DNA from: Variovorax paradoxus
GTDB taxonomy: Bacteria; Pseudomonadota; Gammaproteobacteria; Burkholderiales; Burkholderiaceae_C
Direction: 5' to 3'
Assembly (NCBI RefSeq): GCF_024734665.1
Contig: NZ_CP102931.1
Span: forward strand, 3,346,001-3,410,000
DNA length: 64,000 bases
Shown one piece after another: positions 35,198-42,713 of this stretch. Numbering within the stretch: the stretch's first letter is position 1; every line of letters begins with the position of its first letter. Both the position numbers and the translations under genes were made by a program. The notes below the pieces were generated by a model. That model made no database searches. It saw nothing but the letters and a program-made list of their open reading frames with translations, and was not told where the DNA came from.

Positions 35198-36426
35198 GCG
35201 GCTTCCTTCAAAGGCTGCGCGAGGGCTTCGCCCAATGCATCGACCAGCCGAGCGACATCGGCCTCGCTGTGGCTGGCCGACAGCGCGATGCGTAGCCGCG
35301 CCGTGCCGGCGGGCACAGTCGGTGGGCGGATCGCGCCCACGCGCAGGCCGCGTGCATCGAGCTGCGCCATGACTCGCATCGCGCGTGCGTTGTCGCCGAC
35401 GATCAGCGGCTGGATCGCAGTGGGCGAATCGGGCAGCCACGCGCTTCCGTCTGCTGGCAATACTGCCTTCAGGCCGCGACGCAGTTGCGCGATGCGGGCC
35501 AGCAACTGTGCCCGGCGTTCCGCGCCCTCCTCGCCCTCGATCAGCGTCAGGCTCGCGAGCAGCGCGTGTGCGACGGCCGGCGGCGCGGCTGTCGTGAAGA
35601 TGTACGGCCGCGCACGCTGCACCAGGTAGTCGATGACGGTGCGGTGCGCTGCCACGAAGGCACCCGATACGCCCGCCGCCTTGCCCAGCGTGCCCACGAG
35701 CACCAGCCGCTCCGAGCGCAAGCCCAGGGCTTCGACTACGCCGCGCCCGGTGCCCCCCAGCACTCCGAAGCCGTGCGCGTCGTCGATCACCAGCCAGGCG
35801 TCGTGCCGCTCGGCCAGTGCGAGCAGTTCGGCCACGGGCGCGATGTGGCCATCCATGCTGAACACCGCATCGCTCACGATGAGCTTGACCGGCGCGTCGC
35901 AGGCGGCGAGTTGCGCATCGAGCGCGGCCACGTCGCAATGCGGATAGCGCTCGACGCGCGCCTTGGCCAGCCGCGCGCCGTCGATCAGCGAGGCATGGTT
36001 GAGCGACTCCGAGAAGATGACGGCCTCGGCACCGCCGAGCGCCGACAACACCGCGAGGTTGGCCATGTAGCCGGTGCAGAAGAACAGGCTCTGCGCCTCA
36101 GGAATGAAGGGCGCCATCCAGCCGGCCAGCCGTTCTTCGAGCAGTGCATGGGCACGCGAGTGGCCGAGGATCAGGTGCGAACCGCCACTGCCCGTGCCGT
36201 ACAGCGCGGCGCCTTCTGCCCATGCCTTCGCCAATGCGGGATGCGCGGCGAGGCCGAGATAGTCGTTGCTGCTGAACCCAAGCATCGTGCGCGGTGCGGT
36301 GGCGCCGGCCAGCGTCAGGGTCTGTTCGGGCGCGCAGGCGGTTTCGGCAATCTGCCTGCGACGGCGCAACGACTGGGCGTCGAGCGCGTGGATCTCGCCC
36401 TGCAGGCGGTCAAGCAAGCGCGACAT
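35194..36426 (-). CDS. bioF: 8-amino-7-oxononanoate synthase
   Basis: A 410-residue PLP enzyme that condenses pimeloyl-ACP/CoA with alanine. Visible: [18 protein letters not shown], then [17 protein letters not shown] near residue 85, then [11 protein letters not shown] after the PLP Lys in [10 protein letters not shown] (about residue 245). [17 protein letters not shown] carries the conserved Asp/His pair. It is slightly longer than the E. coli enzyme because of a loop with EEGAERRAQ near residue 330. The gene overlaps bioA by 17 bases and bioD by 4, so translation is tightly coupled. Confidence 0.95.
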   Translation of the reverse strand: MSRLLDRLQGEIHALDAQSLRRRRQIAETACAPEQTLTLAGATAPRTMLGFSSNDYLGLAAHPALAKAWAEGAALYGTGSGGSHLILGHSRAHALLEERLAGWMAPFIPEAQSLFFCTGYMANLAVLSALGGAEAVIFSESLNHASLIDGARLAKARVERYPHCDVAALDAQLAACDAPVKLIVSDAVFSMDGHIAPVAELLALAERHDAWLVIDDAHGFGVLGGTGRGVVEALGLRSERLVLVGTLGKAAGVSGAFVAAHRTVIDYLVQRARPYIFTTAAPPAVAHALLASLTLIEGEEGAERRAQLLARIAQLRRGLKAVLPADGSAWLPDSPTAIQPLIVGDNARAMRVMAQLDARGLRVGAIRPPTVPAGTARLRIALSASHSEADVARLVDALGEALAQPLKEAA

Positions 36427-37792
36427 CGCGGGCTCCTTTCTTTGAACTCATGGCCGTGACGGCCTTCAGCGCGGCCAGCGTACCGTCGACCAACTGGTCG
36501 ATCTCGCTGTCGTTGATCGCATACGGCGGCATCAGGTAGACGGTGTTGCCGATAGGCCGCATCAGCAGCCCCTGCGCACGCGCCGCCATGTGGAAGCGCT
36601 CGGCAAAGCGCGCGCCCGGCTCGCGCACGTCGAAGGCCGTGATCATTCCGCGCTGGCGCAGGTGATCGATCGGCTGGCCTTCGAGCCCGTCGTGCAGCCG
36701 CTGCAGCAGGCGCACTGCGCGGCCACGGTTGCGCTGCAGCGCGTCTTCGCTCTTGAACAGATCCAGCGTGGCCACCGCCGCACGGCAGGCCAGCGCGTTG
36801 CCGGTGTACGAATGCGAATGCAGAAAGCTGCGCGCCACGTCGTCGTCGACAAAGCCCTCGTAGATGGCGTCGCGTGTCATCACCAGAGCCAGTGGCAGAT
36901 AGCCACCGCTGATGCCTTTCGAGAGGCAAAGGAAGTCAGGCCAGATGCCGGCCTGCTCGCAGGCGAAGAAGCTGCCGGTGCGGCCGCAACCCACGGCTAT
37001 CTCGTCTGCGATGAGGTGTACGCCGTAGCGGTCGCACAAGGCGCGCACGAGCCGCAGGTATTCGGGGTCGTGCATCGCCATGCCGGTGGCGCATTGCACC
37101 AATGGCTCGACGATCACGGCGGCGATGGTGTCGTGCTGTTCGGCCAGCAGAGCTTCGAGTTCGGCTGCGGCGCGGCGTGCGACGGCGGCCGCGTCTTCGC
37201 CCGGCTTGGCGTTGCGTGCATCAGGTGATGCAACGAGGTGCGCGTTCGCAAGCAATGGCGCGTAGGCATCGCGGAACACCGGCACGTCGGTCACGTGCAA
37301 GGCCCCCAGCGTCTCGCCGTGGTAGCCCTGCTTCAGCGCGACGAAGCGCTGCTTGCCAGCGCGGCCCGCGTTGCGCCAGGCGTGGAAGCTCATCTTCAGC
37401 GCGATCTCTACGGCCGAGGCGCCATCGGAGGCATAGAAGCAATGACCCAGCGCGTGCCCCGTCAGCGCGGACAGGCGCTCGGCCAGCTCCACGGCCGGTG
37501 CATGCGTGCAGCCCGCGAGCATCACGTGCGACAGCTTGTCGAGCTGGTCTTTCAGCGCAGCGTTGAGCGCGGGGTGTGCGTGGCCAAAGAGATTGACCCA
37601 CCACGAACTGGTGGCGTCGAGATAACGGCGACCTTCATGGTCGGAGAGCCAGACGCCCTCGCCTCGCGCGATGGGCAACGGCGGCACTGCTTCGAGGCGA
37701 ATGCTCTGCGTGCACGGATGCCAGACATGGCGCTGGCTGCGTTGCTGCAAGGCGGCATTGGGTGATGAGGAAGAAGCAGTCGTAGAAAGCAC
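36410..37792 (-). CDS. bioA: Adenosylmethionine-8-amino-7-oxononanoate aminotransferase
   Basis: A 460-residue PLP aminotransferase that uses SAM as amino donor. The start is GTG at 37792, with an AAAGGA Shine-Dalgarno about eight bases upstream; the ATG just before it is in another frame. Signs include [21 protein letters not shown], then [23 protein letters not shown], then [20 protein letters not shown], and the PLP Lys in [15 protein letters not shown]. It is first in the bioA-F-D unit. BioB, bioC and bioH are not in the window. No BirA- or BioR-type site was recognised in the 283 bp upstream. Confidence 0.95.
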   Translation of the reverse strand: MLSTTASSSSPNAALQQRSQRHVWHPCTQSIRLEAVPPLPIARGEGVWLSDHEGRRYLDATSSWWVNLFGHAHPALNAALKDQLDKLSHVMLAGCTHAPAVELAERLSALTGHALGHCFYASDGASAVEIALKMSFHAWRNAGRAGKQRFVALKQGYHGETLGALHVTDVPVFRDAYAPLLANAHLVASPDARNAKPGEDAAAVARRAAAELEALLAEQHDTIAAVIVEPLVQCATGMAMHDPEYLRLVRALCDRYGVHLIADEIAVGCGRTGSFFACEQAGIWPDFLCLSKGISGGYLPLALVMTRDAIYEGFVDDDVARSFLHSHSYTGNALACRAAVATLDLFKSEDALQRNRGRAVRLLQRLHDGLEGQPIDHLRQRGMITAFDVREPGARFAERFHMAARAQGLLMRPIGNTVYLMPPYAINDSEIDQLVDGTLAALKAVTAMSSKKGARDVALA

Positions 37793-38075
37793 CCGCGCAT
37801 TCCTTTCGTGAGGGCAAGGCGCGGGATCGTATCGATGCGTTCACGGTGCGGCAAACCGCTGGACGGCTTGCGAAATGACAGACGAATCAGCGACGTTTGC
37901 AGACGTAGAAGCCGCGTTCGGAGCAACGTCACCGAACAAGACGGCTTCTCGCACCCGGGCCGCCATGGCGGGAAAACGCAAGTTGTCCGGCTGCCGCCAG
38001 AAACAGGTCATGAATGTCCGGTTTTAGCGGCTTCGCGGCCTGAGACCCGGATATCGGACAGCGTATTGGCGGGTT

Positions 38076-38945
38076 TCAGCGGTCCGGACTCTTCTTCACC
38101 AGCGCGGAGATGTATTCGCCCAGCGAAATCGCGCCCCGCTCCGGCTTCTCGGACGGCTCGTAGTGCTGGTCCAGTGTGACGCGCGTCATGGCCGCATACG
38201 ACCTGGCTCCAGCATCGGAAAAGCCCAGCGACCTGAACGCCTGCTCCCACTGCTCTCGCGGCGTCTCGACCACCTCCACCGGTCGCCCCAGCGCTTGCGA
38301 GAAAGCCTGCGCAACATCGCCCGCCGAATAGCGCTCCGGCCCCTCGACGTGATGCGGCCCCGAAGACTCGGGCGGGCCCAGCATCAGCCTGGCGGCGAAC
38401 TGGCCGAGATCGTGCGGCGCCACCATCGGCAACCTGAAGTCGGCGGGATACATGCTGTGCACCTTGCCCTCTTCACGCGCTGTCTTCAGCGAGGCGTCCC
38501 AGTTGCTCATGTAGTAGGCGGCGCGAATGGCGCTGAACGGTGTCGGGCCGGCGCGCAGCGCCTGCTCCATGTCGTACAGCACGCCCAGGTCGCCCAGGCC
38601 CTCGCCGGGCTGCGCGCCATAGGCCGACTCGGCGACGATCTTCTCGAGCCTGCAGCCTTCGAGCGCGGAAAGAATGGCGCGCAAGCTCCTGTGCTCTTCG
38701 GCCACCGTGTCGGTCGATGGTGCCGCCGGCGGATTCAGCACGAAGACCCGGTGGCCGCCCTTGAACACACGGTGCAGCGCATGCGTGTCGAACACGTCGA
38801 TCACGGCCACGTGCGCGCCTTTTGTCCGCAGGGCTTCGGCCCTGTGCGCATCGCGCGTCACCACCGTCACCGGCTCGCTGCGCGCGAGCAGGTCTTGCGC
38901 AAGCGCCGAGCCGACGTGGCCCGTCGCTCCCAGGATGATGTGCAT
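38076..38945 (-). CDS. NmrA-like NAD(P)-binding protein
   Basis: A 289-residue short-chain-fold protein. The Rossmann start MHIILGATGHVGSALAQDLL has GATGHVG, followed by VTVVTRDAHRAEALRTKGAHVAVIDVFD (nucleotide-binding loops). The later part has AYYMSNWDASLKTAREEGKVHSMY and LPMVAPHDLGQFAARLML, typical of NmrA/HSCARG-type proteins that lack the usual YxxxK triad and act as NADPH sensors or quinone/azo reductases. It is followed on the same strand, after 13 bases, by the basic small protein, but these two lie in opposite functional classes and need not be an operon. Confidence 0.82.
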   Translation of the reverse strand: MHIILGATGHVGSALAQDLLARSEPVTVVTRDAHRAEALRTKGAHVAVIDVFDTHALHRVFKGGHRVFVLNPPAAPSTDTVAEEHRSLRAILSALEGCRLEKIVAESAYGAQPGEGLGDLGVLYDMEQALRAGPTPFSAIRAAYYMSNWDASLKTAREEGKVHSMYPADFRLPMVAPHDLGQFAARLMLGPPESSGPHHVEGPERYSAGDVAQAFSQALGRPVEVVETPREQWEQAFRSLGFSDAGARSYAAMTRVTLDQHYEPSEKPERGAISLGEYISALVKKSPDR

Positions 38946-38958
38946 CGTCGGCTCCGGG

Positions 38959-39270
38959 TCAGCCGCGCTTTTCGGCGTTGCGCCTGCGCGTGGCGGCAGC
39001 CTTCATCGCGGAAGCCGAGCGTGCGGCCGCTGGGCGATGCGCTGCGGCAGCACCGCCAAGGCGGCCGCCCTTGCGCGCCGGCGCATGGTTCTCGGCCTTG
39101 CCACGACCGGAGCCCGACTTCTTGCCGCCACCAGTCTCGGCATTCACCGTGGCCCAAGCGCGGCGCTCGGCTTCGGCCTTGCCCACGCCGCGGTGTTCGT
39201 AGCCTTCCTCGATGTGTTCGGTCTGTCGCTTCTGCTTGTCCGTGTAGGACGACTTGTCGCCTCTTGGCAT
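38959..39270 (-). CDS. Small basic protein often labelled plasmid stabilization protein
   Basis: A 103-residue protein, very Lys/Arg/Ala/Gly-rich. The N-terminal third, MPRGDKSSYTDKQKRQTEHI followed by EGYEHRGVGKAEAERRAWATVN, matches a small conserved family widely annotated as plasmid stabilization, though no toxin-antitoxin function is shown for it. The tail, with RKGGRLGGAAAAHRP and MKAAATRRRNAEKRG, is disordered and histone-like, so DNA or RNA binding is possible. It lies 13 bases before the NmrA-like gene on the same strand. Confidence 0.72.
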   Translation of the reverse strand: MPRGDKSSYTDKQKRQTEHIEEGYEHRGVGKAEAERRAWATVNAETGGGKKSGSGRGKAENHAPARKGGRLGGAAAAHRPAAARSASAMKAAATRRRNAEKRG

Positions 39271-39389
39271 GGCATTGCTCCTGCTCGATGAGAAGCCTTC
39301 ATGCTGGGCACGCGAGGCGCGCCGTGGGTCGGAGAACGCACGCGCTGCGCGTCAGCCTTGTCTGTCGTGCGTGTCAGGTGCCCGGCTTC

Positions 39390-39815
39390 ATGCGGCGCAG
39401 GGACACGGTGAAGTTCATCGTCGTGCCCGATGCGGCTACTGCGGCGGCCGGATTGAAGTCGGGCGCCATCGACGCGGGCCGGATCACGTCGAGCGACCCG
39501 CAGCTGAAGAACCAGAAACTGCGCGAGGCCGGCTACAAGGGCGAGAAGATCACCATCCAGAACAACAAGCGCGCGCGTGTCCAGCTATACCGTGGCGGTG
39601 CTGGCGCAGGCCATGATGCAGGCCGTGGGCATCAACGCGCAGATCGAGGTGCTCGAATGGGCCACGCAGCTGGACCGCTACAACAGCGGCAACTACCAGA
39701 TGAGCTCGTTCAGCTACTCCTCCCGCCTCGACCCGGCGCTGAGCTACGAACAGTTCTCGGGCCCGAAGGACAAGCAGGTGCGCAAGGTGTGGGAAGGCAA
39801 GCCGCGCATGTGGGG
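39390..39815 (+). pseudogene. Decayed fragment of a peptide/nickel-type ABC binding protein (SBP family 5)
   Basis: One frame reads TVKFIVVPDAATAAAGLKSG then AIDAGRITSSDPQLKNQKLR, a characteristic SBP_bac_5 segment. Near 39575 the match shifts to another frame, which continues YTVAVLAQAMMQAVGINAQIEVLEWATQLD and SYSSRLDPALSYEQFSGPKD. There is no start region with a signal peptide, and the C-terminus ends after VRKVWEGKP, so the gene is truncated at both ends and frameshifted. The parent protein would be about 500 residues. No permease or ATPase partner is nearby. It is a relic of a lost dipeptide/oligopeptide transporter. Confidence 0.75.
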
Positions 39816-39850
39816 TGTTTCAGCTGCTGCTGCGCGCAGCTGGCCGAGCG

Positions 39851-40441
39851 CTAGGCCGTCAGAACCTTCGCGAGGTCCGCCTTCAAGGACGTGGCCCGCT
39901 CCGGTGCGCGCGCCAGCCCTGCATCGACCAGGGCCTGCGCCCGTGCGCGGTCGCCCAGGTGCACCGCGATCCGCGCGAGATGCAGAGCCGTTCGCGCATG
40001 GATCTGGTTCGGGTCGGTCTCGCGCAGCATCTGCTCGAAACTTTGCGGGTAGCTGCCATGCCGTGCAAAGAAAGCGCGCCCCGGGCCCGCCCATTCGCTC
40101 ACGATGAACTCGACGTTCTCTTCCGCCTGCTCTTTCGTCACGCCATAGGCCCATCCGAAAGCGGCGCCGGGCGGCGGCTCCATCCGGTCGCGGAACACGC
40201 AGTGCGATTCCTCCAGCGCATCCGGCGCCACCTGGGCGCCGCCTTCGGTCGGCAGGAAGTCGAGATGCGCGCCGAGGTTCAGGTAGCACGCCTTCCCCCC
40301 GCTCGCGCCCTGCACGTTGAACACATGGATCAGCGGCCCATCGATGCGCCGCAGCGTCTGGCCCGCCCCCCCGAAGCCTTCGGCCTTCAGCACGGGGAAG
40401 AGTTTTTGCGTGAGGAGCTTGAGGAAGGTGCTGCGGTTCAT
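39851..40441 (-). CDS. DUF4304-like protein
   Basis: A 196-residue protein starting MNRSTFLKLLTQKLFPVLKAEGFGGAG; the ATG overlaps the alkB stop by four bases (ATGA), which fixes the start. The FKGSGQTLRRIDGPLIHVFNVQ-like region (seen as AGQTLRRIDGPLIHVFNVQ) and CYLNLGAHLDFLP match the DUF4304 family. It has GWAYGVTKEQAEENVEFIVSEW, and a C-terminal helical part with HARTALHLARIAVHLGDRAR that resembles a single TPR-like pair. Function is unknown. Coupling to alkB suggests association with the DNA or RNA repair context, but this is only positional. Confidence 0.75.
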   Translation of the reverse strand: MNRSTFLKLLTQKLFPVLKAEGFGGAGQTLRRIDGPLIHVFNVQGASGGKACYLNLGAHLDFLPTEGGAQVAPDALEESHCVFRDRMEPPPGAAFGWAYGVTKEQAEENVEFIVSEWAGPGRAFFARHGSYPQSFEQMLRETDPNQIHARTALHLARIAVHLGDRARAQALVDAGLARAPERATSLKADLAKVLTA

Positions 40442-41067
40442 GGGGCGCGGGTTCTCCGTGTGCGCAAGGTGATGGAATAGCGCAAGGCCTCGGTCGGTGC
40501 GATGGCATGTTGCCATGCCCAGCGCGCCGGGCCGTGCAGCAGGTACACGGAGCGCGGCTCGATCAGGAATTCGAGCGTGGCGGGGCCTGAGGCCCGTGCG
40601 CCGGGCACGTAGGGCCGGAACTGCATCACCGCGTCGCTGTGCAGCGAAACGCCGATGATGTCCTCGAAGTCAGGCACATCGCGATGCCAGCCCAGCGGCG
40701 TGCCGGGACGGTACTCGGCGATCAGCATGTGGGTGAGGTCTTCGGGCGGGATGCCGGCCCATGCGGCCGCTTTTGCCCGCAGTGGATGCAGCGCTTCGGG
40801 CAGCGGCGCACCGGGCTTGAGGCGGTTGTTGTCGAAGTCGTAGCTACCGCCGAAGCTGGTGCCGCGCCGCCGTGCCGTGTATTCCTTGTAGCGCATCTCC
40901 TTGAGCGGCAGGCCCTGCACGATGTGCAGCAGGCCGGTTTCTTCCTCGGCGGACAGGAAGTCGCGCTCGTAGCGCAAGCCTTCGATGGCAGCCACGGCCG
41001 CTTCGCCGAACAGGTCGGGCTGGCCGGCGTGTTCGAGGCGTCTGGCGGCGCGCGTCATCTTCGTCAT
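40438..41067 (-). CDS. AlkB-like Fe(II)/2-oxoglutarate dioxygenase
   Basis: A 209-residue dioxygenase starting at MTKMTRAARRLEHAGQPDLF. The core motifs are seen: RRRGTSFGGSYDFDNNRLKPG, the metal ligands in GWHRDVPDFEDI (H-x-D), then VYLLHGPARWAWQHAI with the third ligand His, and RYSITLR with the 2-oxoglutarate-binding Arg. It resembles the AlkB branch that oxidatively demethylates alkylated DNA or RNA bases. The ribosome binding site is weak. It is upstream of the DUF4304 gene and overlaps it. Just before its start lies a short helicase-gene fragment, suggesting it once adjoined the helicase directly. Confidence 0.88.
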   Translation of the reverse strand: MTKMTRAARRLEHAGQPDLFGEAAVAAIEGLRYERDFLSAEEETGLLHIVQGLPLKEMRYKEYTARRRGTSFGGSYDFDNNRLKPGAPLPEALHPLRAKAAAWAGIPPEDLTHMLIAEYRPGTPLGWHRDVPDFEDIIGVSLHSDAVMQFRPYVPGARASGPATLEFLIEPRSVYLLHGPARWAWQHAIAPTEALRYSITLRTRRTRAP

Positions 41068-41082
41068 CTCTGGCAGGTTGCA

Positions 41083-41148
41083 AGGAAGAACAGCTTGTCG
41101 ATCTTGCGGACGGTGCCCGCCTTCGGCAGTGGGAAGAACGCCATCGGG
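41083..41148 (-). pseudogene. Short remnant homologous to the DinG-like helicase gene
   Basis: On the minus strand, LPKAGTVRKIDKLFFLATCQ closely mirrors the helicase segment LLKARAARKIDKLFFLTAKT encoded near 44283-44350, and the bases align along about 65 positions with many matches by eye. The remnant is too short for a gene and is flanked by alkB on one side and the GH16 gene on the other. It is best seen as leftover from a duplication or rearrangement of the helicase coding sequence. Confidence 0.65.
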
Positions 41149-41209
41149 GGATGGCGCAGTCGGCTTCCTGCGTGCTTGGCGGCCATGACCCCGTGATTCG
41201 CCATGCGGG

Positions 41210-42529
41210 TCACGGCAGTTGCCAAACGCGAACCCAATCGACCTGCATGACCGGATTCGTGCTGGCGCCGCGCGGGCCATAGCCGTCTGGAGGAATATCG
41301 CCTGCCCAAGCCTTGTCCTTGATTTCGCTGGTGAGCAGGATGTATTCGTCGCTCTGGGAAATGCCTTCCGTGGTCTCCCAGAACTGCGTCCCGTCGAGAT
41401 AGAACTGATATTTGGTCGGGGTCCAAAGCAGGCTTACCGTATGCCAGTCGGAGAACGACTTGCCTGCCGGCAGTGTCCTCACCCCGCTGCCGATGCTCTT
41501 TATCTCTGCTGCGGCATAGCCATTCCAATGCACTGCGCTCGAATGCCCATTGCTGACGTCTGCCGCATTGTTCGCCTCGACCGCACGGTGCTCGATGATG
41601 TCGATCTCCACGCCTGCAGCCGGATTGGGCGGCGTGTATGCCCTGTTCTGGTCCGACAGCAACCAGAATGCAGACCACTGCCCGGGTCTGTTCACAAAGC
41701 GAATGCGAGCCTCGACGTACCCGAAGGTGAATTCGCAGCCCGGGCTTGTTTTCGTATCCAGAAAACCCGTGTGATGCGCACCTGTCGAAGGGTCCGTATA
41801 GGTCGAAATCGTCAAGACACTGTTGGAGACATCGGCAGCATCGGTTGCTTGCTGTGCTTGGTCTCGCATGGAGGTATGCATTCGCCAATTGCGGCTGTTC
41901 ACTCGATTGCCTTCAAACTCATCGTGCCAGGCGAGTCGATAACCGGGTGCTGGCGCGGGCGCAGTCAGCACAGAGAACGGCGCGCTGGATCGGCCCGTTC
42001 CTCCAGCCGTCCTGACGGTGACCGGACCTGTGATCGCCAAAGCGGGCACAGTCACCGAAATTTGCGTCGCCGAGTCCACGCTGAATTGCACTGCCGCTAC
42101 GCCTCCAAAGCTTACGAAAGCACTTGAATCGAATTTGGAGCCGGTGATAACAATTACACCGCCCGGAGCCTCGGCGGACAGAGAGAAAGACTGGACCGTC
42201 GGGCTTGTTGCGGAAGGCGAAGAATTCTCGCTGGTCGAGTTGGATGCAGGGGGTGACGACGAATTTTCACCGGCTGGAGTGTTTACAGGAGGTGGTGTTG
42301 AATTTCCGCTTGCAGAGGATGGCAACGAATTTTCGCTGGCGGGATTGTTTGCAGAAGGAAACAAATTTCCCCCATTCAAACCCGTGTCGCCGCCCGAATC
42401 GCCACCCCCGCAACCGGCCAACATCGAGCCACTCCAAAGTACCGTCGCAGTTTGTGCGCTCTTTTGCAAGAACTGCCTGCGCGAATTTTCCGTGACCGCC
42501 GACTCTGTTACCAAACAATTTGATTTCAT
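41210..42529 (-). CDS. GH16 family glycoside hydrolase lipoprotein with IPT/TIG domain
   Basis: A 439-residue exported protein. Tat-like SRRQFLQKSAQT and the lipobox LAGC (Cys about residue 40) mark a lipoprotein. A Ser/Asn/Pro-rich linker runs to about residue 107. An IPT/TIG immunoglobulin-like domain covers about residues 110-195 (GGVIVITGSKFDSSAF and GPVTVRTAGGTGRSS). The GH16 catalytic domain starts near YRLAWHDEFEGNRVNSRNW and carries the ExDxxE motif as VEIDIIEHRAVE. GH16 enzymes cleave beta-1,3/1,4-glucans, agar or carrageenan. The DNA is clearly lower in GC than its neighbours, especially 5' and in the linker, suggesting transfer. It sits between alkB and the helicase gene. Confidence 0.85.
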   Translation of the reverse strand: MKSNCLVTESAVTENSRRQFLQKSAQTATVLWSGSMLAGCGGGDSGGDTGLNGGNLFPSANNPASENSLPSSASGNSTPPPVNTPAGENSSSPPASNSTSENSSPSATSPTVQSFSLSAEAPGGVIVITGSKFDSSAFVSFGGVAAVQFSVDSATQISVTVPALAITGPVTVRTAGGTGRSSAPFSVLTAPAPAPGYRLAWHDEFEGNRVNSRNWRMHTSMRDQAQQATDAADVSNSVLTISTYTDPSTGAHHTGFLDTKTSPGCEFTFGYVEARIRFVNRPGQWSAFWLLSDQNRAYTPPNPAAGVEIDIIEHRAVEANNAADVSNGHSSAVHWNGYAAAEIKSIGSGVRTLPAGKSFSDWHTVSLLWTPTKYQFYLDGTQFWETTEGISQSDEYILLTSEIKDKAWAGDIPPDGYGPRGASTNPVMQVDWVRVWQLP

Positions 42530-42713
42530 GAAAGAGGCTGTTCCTTTGTTGAATTTTCCTTCCTGAGTCTAAGTACCAACTAAGGCAGTTACGAGAAAGA
42601 GCTGCTTTCCGCAGAACCAAATTTCTTTCAATTCCATTTCATATTCAATTGCAATCAATCGACAACAATTCATTTTCTCTGGCCGTGGATAGCGAGTGAG
42701 GTCTCAATAGCTT

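Noticed and set aside
38959..39270. Toxin-antitoxin or plasmid maintenance function for the small basic protein
   Set aside because: The family label is historical; there is no partner gene and no sign of a plasmid or toxin motif here.
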